Positions 41,742 through 50,281 of a DNA stretch of 64,000 nt are shown piece by piece (the first letter of the stretch is position 1; the number at the start of each line of letters is the position of its first letter). Origin of the DNA: Actinophytocola sp044466355 (GTDB taxonomy: Bacteria; Actinomycetota; Actinomycetes; Mycobacteriales; Pseudonocardiaceae); contig NZ_JBITMQ010000018.1 in assembly GCF_044466355.1 (NCBI RefSeq), positions 1-64,000 on the forward strand, given 5' to 3'. The position numbers were made by a program, and so were the translations under genes. The notes beneath the pieces were generated by a model. That model had not been told where the DNA came from, made no database searches, and saw only the letters and a list, made by a program, of their open reading frames with translations.

Positions 41742-43072
41742 CAGGGTTCCGTCAAAGTCGTTTGTGCTGGTTATGTGGGGATTCCGAGCAGTGTGAGTGG
41801 TCGTGTGGTGTCTCGGGACATGTGGCGGAGGGCTTGGGCGATGTTGGTCCAGCCGGTTTGGCGGAGTGCGCTGATGGCGAGGTTGCGCAGGCTGGCCATG
41901 GCGCGGGGTGCGGTGCCGGTGCGTAGGTGGGAGTGGTCTTCGGTGTAGGTGACGTCGCGGACCCAGTGCAGCCGGTTTTCGATGTGCCAGTGTTGTCGGA
42001 GGAGGTTGGTGATCTGGGTGGGGGTGGCTTGGTCGGGGTGAGGCTGGTGATTCCGGTGCAGGTGTGGGTTTCGCGGGTGCTGGTGGTGCGGTTGGTGCGG
42101 TAGCGGGTGATGTGGAAGACCTGCGTGGCGCCGGGGAAGTCGAGGTCGGTGGGGGCGGGAAGGATCTCGATGACGCGTTGTTCGAGCCGGCCGTGTCCGA
42201 TGTCGGTGGTGGTGTGATGCTGGGCTTGTGGCCAGGGCAGTGTGGCGAGCCGGGTGTGGAGGCGGTGCTGGTTCTTCTTGACCAGGAACGCGTAGTGGGC
42301 GCCGCGTTGCCGCAGGTAGATGGCGTGGTCGCGGGTGGTGTGCAGGGCGTCGGCGGTCACGACTGTCCCGGTCAGGTCGATACCGGCTAGGAGGGGTCGG
42401 AACTCGGCGATCTCGCTGCTGCCGATCGGCACGAGTCGTTGCCCCGCGACAGTTCCCCGCTGGTGCGTGAACGCGGACAACAGATGCACCCCGGCGCCGC
42501 CAGCGCGGCCCACCGTGCCCCGTAACGTCTTGCCGTCCACCGCGATCGCCGCCCACCCCACCCCCCCCAGCATCCGCCACCCCAACTGCTGTCGGCCCGG
42601 CCTGGTGGGTGATCCAGGCGCTGATTGCGATGTCCAGCTCATCGCCGTCCACCCGGGCCAGCGCCCGACGCAAGGTTGCCTCACCCGGCACCACGTACCG
42701 ATCCTGCCGCGGGTCGAACCGGGCACCCAGCGCCTTCAACGCCCACTGCGGCAGGTCAGCAGCCCATTCCCAGATCGCCGTCACAGACCGCGAACCCGCG
42801 GCCACCGCAACCGCCGCCATCGTCAGCATCGCACCCAGCGAGTGCCGTATCCCCCGCCGATCCCGAGGATCAACCACCCGACCCAAATACTCCCGCAGGT
42901 CAGCAGCACACCACACGGTGACACGGCCCAGCCGATCAAACACAGCAGAGATCGGGAATGATGACACAGCAGGCACGGCCCTCTCACACGATCATGCGAC
43001 TTCGACAATCACATGATCAACTAGACGACCGTGCCTGCTCTCATCCAGGTAATCGACTTTGACGGAACCCTG
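41742..43072 (-). mobile_element. ISAs1-family insertion sequence, 1331 bp
   Basis: Perfect 19-bp terminal inverted repeats CAGGGTTCCGTCAAAGTCG (41742-41760) and complement (43054-43072). The 11-bp flank CCGGGATCGGG is repeated at 41731-41741 and 43073-43083. The uninterrupted site is visible in the second copy of the host element at 63881-63940, proving the insertion point. The single transposase gene inside carries two frameshifts. Confidence 0.9.
41771..42976 (-). pseudogene. ISAs1-family DDE transposase with two compensating frameshifts
   Basis: The full-length product would be about 400 residues. The N-terminal third is in one frame (VDPRDRRGIRHSLGAMLTMA; IWEWAADLPQ). The central part is in another frame (VDGKTLRG with the first Asp; VVTADALHTTRDHAIYLRQR with the second). 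The C-terminal part returns to the first frame (QHWHIENRLHWVRDVTYTED with the Glu). The first shift maps to an eight-base C run at 42561-42568 (one base too many), the second near 42030-42040 (one base too few). It could be real decay or base-calling errors in homopolymers. Confidence 0.85.
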
Positions 43073-43197
43073 CCGGGATCGGGTGGGGGTTGAGGTTACG
43101 TACTGGGGTGGCACCAAAACTTCGCCTGTCTGAGAGAACCCTCAGGTCGCGGCAATCGTCACGGCTGATTACCGGATTACAGACGTACGATCGAAGG

Positions 43198-43629
43198 GTG
43201 AGCGAGTACCAGCCGTCGGACATCCGGGTGAGCGACGCTGAGCGGGAAGCGGCCCTCGCCAAGCTTGGCGAGCACATGACCGCGGGCAGGCTCGACATCG
43301 ACGAGTTCGGCGAGCGCTCCGCCAAGGTCGCCACCGCGAAGACCCGTGGCGACCTGCTCGACCTGTTCGGCGACCTGCCCGAGCCGAAGCCGGCCTTCGG
43401 GCAGCCGAGGGGCACGGTCGTGCCACGGGAGCGCGGGTTTGTCGAGAAGGTCGCCCCCGTCGCGATCCCCGTCGCCGCGATCCTCGCCGTCGGAACGGTC
43501 CTGGTCGTGTTCAAGATCGGGTTTTTCGTGCCACTTCTGCTCTTCTTTCTTTTCGTGAACGGTCGGTGGCACGGCCAGCGCCGCGGCCCTGACCAGCGGC
43601 GCAGGTGGCGGCACGAGCGCGGCTACTGA
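43198..43629 (+). CDS. DUF1707 domain membrane protein
   Basis: A 143-residue protein. The N-terminal DUF1707 domain reads IRVSDAEREAALAKLGEHMT then AGRLDIDEFGERSAKVATAK. A membrane helix region lies at about 88-120 (VAIPVAAILAVGTVLVVFKI and VPLLLFFLFV), followed by a very basic tail. DUF1707 proteins are common in actinobacteria and of unknown biochemical role. GTG 43198 lies 6 nt after TACGAT (43186-43191), so a leaderless transcript is likely. The frame starting at 43090 runs into the IS-flanking DNA and is rejected. Confidence 0.85.
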   Translation: MSEYQPSDIRVSDAEREAALAKLGEHMTAGRLDIDEFGERSAKVATAKTRGDLLDLFGDLPEPKPAFGQPRGTVVPRERGFVEKVAPVAIPVAAILAVGTVLVVFKIGFFVPLLLFFLFVNGRWHGQRRGPDQRRRWRHERGY

Positions 43630-43794
43630 CACCCCGCCGAAGGTCGCGAGCCGATCGGCGGATTGCCCGGCCATCACCCGATTGCCAGACTCCCTGAAAA
43701 AGATCTCACAAAAACTGGGTGAACCATCGAATCCGATCATCCGTGTTGGATATGGTTGATCGACCACAGGGGATCTGGTTGGGAGGGCAACCGA

Positions 43795-44148
43795 GTGCCA
43801 GGTAAGCACGGGGGTGGGGGTACCCAGAACGACATCGTCAGAGTCGATCCGGACGCGGTGCCAGGCCTGCGTTCGGCCTTCGCTGACGCGCTCGCCAGGG
43901 TGGACCGCCAACTCGAGCTGGCGGAGGCGGAGCTGCGGGTCAACGCGTGGGCCAAGGACCCGGTCAGCCAGGGCGCGACCATCCTCTTCAACGACCGCTC
44001 GGTCGAGTCTGACCAGTCCGCGGTGGACACCCTGCGCGCGTACCGCACCGAGCTGGACGCGGCCGTCCAGAACCTGGACAAGACCGCCAAGCAGTACTCC
44101 AAGACGGACGGCGACAACGTCCACGGCGTCGGTAAGAACGGGGGCTGA
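43795..44148 (+). CDS. WXG100-like ESX protein
   Basis: A 117-residue helical protein, Gly-rich at the start, then IVRVDPDAVPGLRSAFADAL, ARVDRQLELAEAELRVNAWA and an AVDTLRAYRTELDAAVQNLD helix. This is the two-helix layout of ESX-associated partners that pair with PPE proteins. GTG 43795 has GGGAGGG 7 nt upstream. It is followed 5 bp later by the PPE-like gene and then an EspG-like gene, a typical PE/PPE/EspG-type trio. Confidence 0.78.
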   Translation: MPGKHGGGGTQNDIVRVDPDAVPGLRSAFADALARVDRQLELAEAELRVNAWAKDPVSQGATILFNDRSVESDQSAVDTLRAYRTELDAAVQNLDKTAKQYSKTDGDNVHGVGKNGG

Positions 44149-44153
44149 CCACC

Positions 44154-45446
44154 ATGCCTGACACCCCCACCACGCCGCCTCCCGAGGAGACACAGCCGAC
44201 CGGCGACCCGGCCGAGGGCACCCGCTGGCGCGGCTACACCCACAAAGAGCTGTACCTGATGCTGCACGACGGTCCGGGCGCTGCCGCGTCCGCGTCGCCG
44301 TCGCGGCGCTGGGCCGAGATCTCCACGACCCTCACCGAGATCGGCGAGGACCTCAAGAAGGCACTCGACCTGACCGGCTCCGGCTGGCAGGGCAGGGCCG
44401 CCGGCGCCGCGTACGACCGGCTGTCGACCACCGTCGCCTGGGCCACCAACGCCGGTGCGGGCGCCGGGCTCATGCGCACGGCCGTCGAGGACCAGGCCGA
44501 CCACATCGCCAAGGCACGCGCCGACATGCCCGCCCCAGAAGGTGTGCCACCGGTGGCGCCCGACCCGACGGTCGCGCCCGCCGTGCAGGTGCTCCAGACC
44601 CAGGTCGACGCCGAGCCCGCCGAGGCAGGGGCGTCGTCGGCGGAGGAGCGGGCCGTCGAGGTGATGGCCGCCTACGAGAACAACACCAAGACCACCACGG
44701 CCTCGCTCGCGACGTTTGACATGCCGCAGAAACTGCTGCCGAACACCGGCATGAGCCAGGGCCACGGCGGCGGGCTGCTCGGCATCCTGCCGACCGTCGT
44801 GTCCGGACTGGTCGGTCACGGTGGGCCGCCCCGGCACGACCACCACCACAACGACTGGCGTGGTAACCCGCGCAACGACTGGCACGGGCCGTCGACCGGC
44901 GGCTCGTCCGCGCACTGGGAGGAGCGGCGGCCCGCACCGCCCGCACCGCCCGCGCCCGGCAAGACGATGGGTGTGTCCAGGGAGCCGCTTCTCGCGCCGC
45001 GCATCATGACGAGCGGCGGTCCGCAGGAGCGGTCGTCGAACAACCGGAGCAGCTCCGGTGGCCCCGCCGCCGGGTCGAGCAGCGGGCACGGCCCGGTGCC
45101 GCCGAAGACCCCGACGAACGCGGCCCTGCCACCGAGCGAACAGCAGTTCCAGCAGGCCGCGGCGGCGAGCCAGGCGGCGGCCAGCGCCCACCCGGGTGCC
45201 GGTACACCGATCGCGCCGACGTCCGGGCCGGTCGCCGGTGGGCAGGAGAAGATGGTGCTCCGCCGGTTCGGCATGGACGCCATCGGGTCCAGCCAGTGGT
45301 TCGGCGACACGGACGAACCGGCGGTCGGCGAGAGCCCGAAGCGGCGGTTCGACCTGCGGGAGTCCGCGGAGGTCACCGAGTCCGTCTCGATCCTGGACGA
45401 GGAACACAAGCTTCCGCCCACGGTGATCGGCGACGGCGGCCGATAA
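44154..45446 (+). CDS. PPE-like type VII secretion substrate
   Basis: 430 residues. The N-terminal about 140 residues form a PPE-type helical domain (RWRGYTHKELYLMLHDGPGA; LKKALDLTGSGWQGRAAGAA, carrying the SGWQG turn). A Gly/Pro/Ala-rich low-complexity middle follows (200-360). The C-terminus is conserved: KMVLRRFGMDAIGSSQWFGD and ESVSILDEEHKLPPTVIGDG. It is probably exported with the upstream WXG-like protein and guided by the EspG-like chaperone downstream. Confidence 0.8.
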   Translation: MPDTPTTPPPEETQPTGDPAEGTRWRGYTHKELYLMLHDGPGAAASASPSRRWAEISTTLTEIGEDLKKALDLTGSGWQGRAAGAAYDRLSTTVAWATNAGAGAGLMRTAVEDQADHIAKARADMPAPEGVPPVAPDPTVAPAVQVLQTQVDAEPAEAGASSAEERAVEVMAAYENNTKTTTASLATFDMPQKLLPNTGMSQGHGGGLLGILPTVVSGLVGHGGPPRHDHHHNDWRGNPRNDWHGPSTGGSSAHWEERRPAPPAPPAPGKTMGVSREPLLAPRIMTSGGPQERSSNNRSSSGGPAAGSSSGHGPVPPKTPTNAALPPSEQQFQQAAAASQAAASAHPGAGTPIAPTSGPVAGGQEKMVLRRFGMDAIGSSQWFGDTDEPAVGESPKRRFDLRESAEVTESVSILDEEHKLPPTVIGDGGR

Positions 45447-45453
45447 TCACGGC

Positions 45454-46251
45454 ATGACGATCGGCAGCACGATCGGCGGGGTCGACACCGACCCCGTGGA
45501 GATCAGCACGCTCGAGTTCGACGTGCTGTGGGAGCACTACCACGGCGTCGCCCAGATGCCGCTGGTCCTGCGGGTCCCGTCGCCAGGCCGCACGGACGAG
45601 GAGCGCAAGCGCATCGTCCGTGGCGTGTGGGACGGGCTCACGGGCCGCGGCCTGGGCTCGCCCGTGGACGCGGACCCGCGGCTGACGCACCTGCTGTCGC
45701 TGCTGCGCAGACCGGACCGGGAGATCGACGGCAGGCTGTGGCTGGGCGGCGAGGTGCGGCTCCTGGCAGCGGCGACCGGTGACGAGGCCGTGCTGGCGGT
45801 GTTGGCGAACGGCAGGCTGACGCTACGTCCCGCGGACGCGACGGGCCTGCCGCGATTCGCGCTGTCTGTGCTGCCGCCCGCTGCCGCGGGCCCCGGCCAG
45901 TCGATCACGCTGCCGACGGCCGACTTCGAAGCCGCCGCCAAGGAGGCACGCAAGCAGGAGGAGCTGGCGGTCGCGCTGCGCAACCGCGGCGTGCGCGCCT
46001 CCGACGCGCAGACACTGGCGGAGATGATCGGCGACATCGTCAACCGCGGCCAGTACGGCAGCGCACACCGCGACCGCTGGGGCCGCCGCGTCCGCACACC
46101 CCGCGTGATCAGCTTCTTCGACACGGAAGCAGGCCGCTACCTCCAGGTCCGCCGCGAATCCGAAGACACCGAACCCTGGACGACGATCTCCCCAGCCGCC
46201 CCCCGCCGCCTACTACAACACCTGACAGAACTCCACGAAGAACACCCATAA
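45454..46251 (+). CDS. EspG-family ESX secretion chaperone
   Basis: A 265-residue protein with the EspG fold signature: ISTLEFDVLWEHYHGVAQMP near the N-terminus, a central beta-sheet region (IDGRLWLGGEVRLLAAATGD), and a C-terminal RWGRRVRTPRVISFFDTEAG strand pair. EspG proteins bind PE-PPE dimers in the cytosol and deliver them to the ESX translocase. It directly follows the PPE-like gene. Its TAA (46249-46251) is also the first bases of the palindromic repeat boundary. Confidence 0.85.
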   Translation: MTIGSTIGGVDTDPVEISTLEFDVLWEHYHGVAQMPLVLRVPSPGRTDEERKRIVRGVWDGLTGRGLGSPVDADPRLTHLLSLLRRPDREIDGRLWLGGEVRLLAAATGDEAVLAVLANGRLTLRPADATGLPRFALSVLPPAAAGPGQSITLPTADFEAAAKEARKQEELAVALRNRGVRASDAQTLAEMIGDIVNRGQYGSAHRDRWGRRVRTPRVISFFDTEAGRYLQVRRESEDTEPWTTISPAAPRRLLQHLTELHEEHP

Positions 46252-46737
46252 CCCCGCGAGTCACGCTCAGGAACATGGCGAGTCGCGCTCTCCAACATGC
46301 CGAGATGCCGGTCCCGTGCCGATCTTGACCCGCCTGGACCCAGCGGTACGTACNNNNNNNNNNNNNNNNNNNNNNNNNNNNNNNNNNNNNNNNNNNNNNN
46401 NNNNNNNNNNNNNNNNNNNNNNNNNNNNNNNNNNNNNNNNNNNGCGAGTCACGCTCAGGAACATGGCGAGTCGCGCTCTCCAACATGCCGAGATGCCGGT
46501 CCCGTGCCGATCTTGACCCGCCTGGACCCAGCGGTACGTACACGACACCGACAACTCGTTGTGTCTGGGGGCGCGACTCGCGGTGTCTGCGGACGTGACT
46601 CGCGTTGTCGGCGCGAGTCGCGTTCTCGGGCATGCCGAATTGTTGGTTTTGTGCTGGTTTTGTTTCGTTTGGGCCCGGCGGGATGTGCACGAAAACGACA
46701 ACTCGTTGTGTCTGGGGGCGTGACTCGCGGGGTTAGT
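46249..46737. repeat. Palindromic repeat cluster (family A) containing a scaffold gap
   Basis: It starts TAACCCCGCGAGTC at the EspG stop and ends GACTCGCGGGGTTA next to the original lpdA stop, so again both ends show the same boundary facing outwards. Arms of the GCGAGTCGCG type and GAGTTGTCGG-like inner arms are present. A run of N (46354-46443) interrupts it, and the IS4-type element is inserted at its right edge. It has no credible gene. Confidence 0.85.
46354..46443. other. Assembly gap (90 N) flanked by an identical 98-bp duplication
   Basis: The 98 bp before the gap (46256-46353) and the 98 bp after it (46444-46541) are identical. This is what results when two contigs ending in the same repeat sequence are joined with N instead of being merged. 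The real length and sequence here are therefore unknown, and one 98-bp copy may be artificial. Confidence 0.9.
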
Positions 46738-46739
46738 CC

Positions 46740-48220
46740 CAATGCCGGGAAGTTAGTGTGCGGGCGGGGTTGTCAACCCGCTGGGATGGGCAACGGGGTT
46801 CCTGTTAGATCAACGTCGACCAAGATCGATGACCTGTAGGAACCCCGTTGGAACACCAGTCTGTCATTACTCGTTGTGTCCGTGTGGCTCAGGGCCGTTT
46901 CGCGCCTGGTCACCTCGGTGAGCTGACCCGCGTCATCCCGTTCGAGATGGTCGACGAGGTACTCATGTCGACCAGGACAACTCAGCAACGTCTGCGGGAG
47001 TTGCCCTCGCGGGTGGTTGTGTATCTGCTCATCGCGGCTGGCTTGTTTGCTGAGCTGGGTTACTGCCAGGTGTGGGCGCGGCTGGTCGCGGGGCTGGACG
47101 GCCTCGCTGTGGCTACTCCGAGTTCGTCGGCGCTGGCCCAGGCCCGCCGCCGGATCGGAGTCGCTCCGCTGGCCGCGGTGTTCCGGCTGCTGGCTGGTCC
47201 CGCGGCTGGTGCGGCCCGGTGGCGGACATTGCTGGTCTGCGCGATCGACAGCACCACCCTGTTCGTCCCCGACAGCCCGGCCAACCTCACCCGGTTTCCT
47301 TATCAGGGCGGCGGGAACGGCCCGTCCGGGTATCCGATGCTGCGGCTGATGGCCGTGGTGGCGTGCGGCACCCGCACTGTCATCGACATCGCGTTCGGGT
47401 CGTGGCGGGTCGGCGAGACCAGCATGGCGCCACGCCTGTTCGGATGCCTGCGGCCGGGGATGCTGCTGCTGGCCGACCGAAACTTCGCCGTCGCCGACCT
47501 GATCACCCACATCTCCTCCACCGGAGCGGAGCTGCTCATCCGCGCCAAGAACGGCCGGGTCCTGCCCGTGATCGCGCGCCTGCCCGACGGATCGTGGCTG
47601 TCGAGACTGGGCGGGGTCGAGGTCCGGGTCATCGACGCCGAGATCACCGCCACGCTCGGCGGCCGCAAGCAGCACACCGGCCACTACCGGCTGGTCACCA
47701 CCCTCACCGACCACCGCCGCTACCCGGCCTGCGAGATCGTCGCCCTCTACCACCAGCGCTGGGAGATCGAGACCACGTTCCTGGAGATGAAATCCACCCT
47801 GCTGGGCGGCCGAGTCCTGCGCGCCCGCACCCCGCAAGGGATCGAGCAGGAGATCTACGCCCTGCTGTCGGGCTATCAAGCACTGCGGCTGGCGATAGCC
47901 GACGCTCTGCTCGGGCACGAGGCCGCACCGGACCGGGCCGGGTTCACCATCGCGCTGAACGCGGCCCGTGACCAACTCGTCCTGGCCGCTGGAGTCATCA
48001 CGGACACGGTCGTGGACCTGGCCGGAACGATCGGGCGAGCAGTCCAGGCCGCACTGCTCGCCCGCCGCCGCACCCGCGTCTGCCCACGAGTAGTCAAACG
48101 CGCTATCTCCAAACACCGAGCCAAAGGCCAGATCGACCGCACCAACTACCAAGCAAAGATCACCATCACGATCATCACCGAGTTGACACGCGCCCCATAA
48201 GCCCTAACTTCCCGGCATTG
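46740..48220 (+). mobile_element. IS4-type insertion sequence, 1481 bp, with 10-bp target duplication
   Basis: The ends are CAATGCCGGGAAGTTAG (46740-46756) and its complement CTAACTTCCCGGCATTG (48204-48220); the match extends two bases outward. GGGTTAGTCC is duplicated on both sides (46730-46739 and 48221-48230). It carries one intact transposase gene. The duplication includes the stop codon of lpdA and the repeat boundary, so the insertion left lpdA intact. Confidence 0.92.
46848..48200 (+). CDS. IS4-family transposase, intact
   Basis: A 450-residue DDE transposase starting at TTG 46848 (AGGA 6 nt upstream). The first Asp is in VCAIDSTTLFVPD near residue 131, the second in MLLLADRNFAVADLI near 208, and the IS4 signature is Y-HQ-R-WEI-E-TTFLEM-K near 303-317. 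An N-terminal IS4-type domain is present (MVDEVLMSTRTTQQRLRELP). No frameshift is visible, so the element may be active. Confidence 0.92.
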   Translation: MEHQSVITRCVRVAQGRFAPGHLGELTRVIPFEMVDEVLMSTRTTQQRLRELPSRVVVYLLIAAGLFAELGYCQVWARLVAGLDGLAVATPSSSALAQARRRIGVAPLAAVFRLLAGPAAGAARWRTLLVCAIDSTTLFVPDSPANLTRFPYQGGGNGPSGYPMLRLMAVVACGTRTVIDIAFGSWRVGETSMAPRLFGCLRPGMLLLADRNFAVADLITHISSTGAELLIRAKNGRVLPVIARLPDGSWLSRLGGVEVRVIDAEITATLGGRKQHTGHYRLVTTLTDHRRYPACEIVALYHQRWEIETTFLEMKSTLLGGRVLRARTPQGIEQEIYALLSGYQALRLAIADALLGHEAAPDRAGFTIALNAARDQLVLAAGVITDTVVDLAGTIGRAVQAALLARRRTRVCPRVVKRAISKHRAKGQIDRTNYQAKITITIITELTRAP

Positions 48221-48223
48221 GGG

Positions 48224-49627
48224 TTAGTCCAGGTCGTCGTGGCGGATTAGGCGGCGGGCCGCTTCTGTGATCGAGCCTGACAGGGATGGGTAGACCGAGA
48301 AGGTGTGGGTCAGGTGTTCCACGGTCAGCTGGTTTTGGACGGCGAGTGCTATGGGGAGGATCAGTTCGCTTGCTGTGGGGGCTACTACTACGCCGCCTAC
48401 CACTACTCCTGTCGCGGGGCGGCAGAAGAGCTTGACGAAGCCTCTGTGCAGGCCTTCCATTTTCGCGCGGGCGTTCGTCGCCAGCGGGAGCATGATCGTG
48501 CGGGCCGGGACCTCGCCGGAGTCGATCGACTGCTGGGAGATGCCGACCGTCGCGATCTCCGGGTGGGTGAACACGTTCGCCGCGACCGTCTTCAGCTTGA
48601 TCGGGGCCACGCCCTCGCCCAGTGCGTGCCACATCGCGATCCGGCCCTGCATCGCCGCGACCGACGCGAGCATCAGCAGACCGGTGCAGTCGCCCGCCGC
48701 GTAGACGCCCGGCACCGACGTGCGCGACACGCGGTCCACCGACACGAACCCGCCGGGGCCGGTGGCGAGGCCCACCTTGTCCAGGCCGATGTCGTCGGTG
48801 TTCGGGATCGACCCGACGGTCATCAGCGCGTGTGACGCCTCGACCGTGCCGCCCGACTCCAGGTGCACGACGACGCCCTTGGCGGTCCGCTCCACCCGCG
48901 ACGCGCGCGCGTGCTTGACCACCTCGGTGCCCCGCGCCGCGAACACGTCCTCGAGCACGGCCGCCGCGTCGGCGTCCTCGTGCGGCAGCACGCGGTCGCG
49001 GGACGAGATCAGCGTGACCCGCACCCCCATCTCGGTGTACGCGGACACGAACTCGGCGCCGGTGACCCCGGACCCGACCACGACGAGGTGTTCGGGCAGC
49101 TCCGGCAGGTCGTAGATCTGGCGCCAGTCGAGGATCCGCTCGCCGTCGGGCACGGCGCCGGGCAACACGCGCGGGGTCGCGCCGGTCGCGATGAGCACGA
49201 CGTCCGCGTCCAGCACCTCCGACGTGCCGTCGTGCGCCTCGGCCACCACGCGGTGCGCGGCCATGCCGGGCTTGTCGTCGCAGAAGCGGGCGATGCCGTG
49301 GATGATCCGCACGCCCTCGCGCTGCACCCGGTTGCGCACGTCCGCGGACTGGGCCAGCGCGAGGCCCCGCACGCGGCTGTGCACGGCGGGCAGGTCGACC
49401 GGCGGCAGCTCGCTGTCGACGCGAATGCCCAGCTCATCGGCGTTGTGGAAGGCCGCGCGGGCACCCGCCGACGCGATGAACGTCTTCGACGGCACACAGT
49501 CGTACAGCACGCACGCGCCGCCGAGCCCGTCCCGTTCGACGATCGTGACGTCGGCGCCGTGCTGGGCGGCGACGAGCGCCGCCTCGTATCCCGCCGGGCC
49601 GCCACCCATGATCACGATCCGGGTCAC
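48224..49627 (-). CDS. lpdA: NAD(P)H-quinone dehydrogenase LpdA-like flavoprotein
   Basis: A 467-residue flavoprotein of the dihydrolipoamide dehydrogenase fold. The FAD loop is RIVIMGGGPAGYEAALVAAQ and the NAD loop LVVVGSGVTGAEFVSAYTEM. In place of the usual redox CxxxxC motif there is GGACVLYDCVPSKT. The order beside glpD and the overall sequence match M. tuberculosis LpdA (Rv3303c), which reduces quinones rather than lipoamide. GTG 49627 follows GGGGAG; an upstream ATG (49648) adds seven residues. Confidence 0.88.
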   Translation of the reverse strand: MTRIVIMGGGPAGYEAALVAAQHGADVTIVERDGLGGACVLYDCVPSKTFIASAGARAAFHNADELGIRVDSELPPVDLPAVHSRVRGLALAQSADVRNRVQREGVRIIHGIARFCDDKPGMAAHRVVAEAHDGTSEVLDADVVLIATGATPRVLPGAVPDGERILDWRQIYDLPELPEHLVVVGSGVTGAEFVSAYTEMGVRVTLISSRDRVLPHEDADAAAVLEDVFAARGTEVVKHARASRVERTAKGVVVHLESGGTVEASHALMTVGSIPNTDDIGLDKVGLATGPGGFVSVDRVSRTSVPGVYAAGDCTGLLMLASVAAMQGRIAMWHALGEGVAPIKLKTVAANVFTHPEIATVGISQQSIDSGEVPARTIMLPLATNARAKMEGLHRGFVKLFCRPATGVVVGGVVVAPTASELILPIALAVQNQLTVEHLTHTFSVYPSLSGSITEAARRLIRHDDLD

Positions 49628-49733
49628 CTGCAGCTCCCCTCTGCTCATGTGAGGCCTTTCGGGGACAAACGGTACGCGGCGCGACGCGGCGCGGTGACAG
49701 CGCATGATCCCAGGTATCGCTACGCTGTCGAGC

Positions 49734-50186
49734 GTGCCGCTCTACGCCGCGTACGGGTCCAACATGGATCCCGCCCAGATGATGGAGCGAGCGCCGCACT
49801 CCCCGATGGCGGGTACCGGCTGGCTCGTTGGTTGGCGCCTGACCTTCGGCGGGGAGGACCTCGGCTGGGAGGGTGCGCTCGCCACGATCGTCGAGGACCC
49901 GAAGTCGCAGGTGTTCGTGGTGCTCTACGACGTGACGCCCGAGGACGAGACGCGCCTCGACCGGTGGGAGGGCTCCGAGCTGGGCCTGCACTCGAAGATC
50001 AGACTTCGGGTGCAGACGCTCGAGGGGTCGGTGCTCGCCTGGCTGTACGTCCTGGACGCCTACGAGGGGGGTCTGCCGTCGGCGCGCTACCTGGGCGTGG
50101 TGTCCGACGCCGCCGAGTCGGCGGGCGCCCCGGCCGACTACGTGGCCGACCTGCGCACCAGACCGTGCCAGGGCATCGGCCCCTAG
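49734..50186 (+). CDS. Gamma-glutamylcyclotransferase-like protein
   Basis: About 150 residues. It begins VPLYAAYGSNMDPAQM, the nucleotide-free GGCT pocket motif YGSNM; further LYDVTPEDETRLDRWEGSEL and a central Glu fit the GGCT/AIG2 fold. These enzymes cyclise gamma-glutamyl amines to 5-oxoproline. GTG 49734 lies 7 nt after TACGCT (49721-49726), indicating a leaderless mRNA; ATG 49704 would add 10 residues. It corresponds to the small gene beside lpdA in mycobacteria (Rv3304-like, by position). Confidence 0.8.
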   Translation: MPLYAAYGSNMDPAQMMERAPHSPMAGTGWLVGWRLTFGGEDLGWEGALATIVEDPKSQVFVVLYDVTPEDETRLDRWEGSELGLHSKIRLRVQTLEGSVLAWLYVLDAYEGGLPSARYLGVVSDAAESAGAPADYVADLRTRPCQGIGP

Positions 50187-50281
50187 TGCCTCACATCTGA
50201 TTCACAGCCTCGCCGAAGCGGCCGCACAGCCGCCGCCCCGAGGCTCTGCGACGAGTGCCGTCGAGAGCCGAGGAGCAACGG

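Noticed and set aside
46773..48152. A minus-strand frame antisense to the IS4 transposase
   Set aside because: The plus strand carries the DDE and YREK motifs; the antisense frame has no family features.
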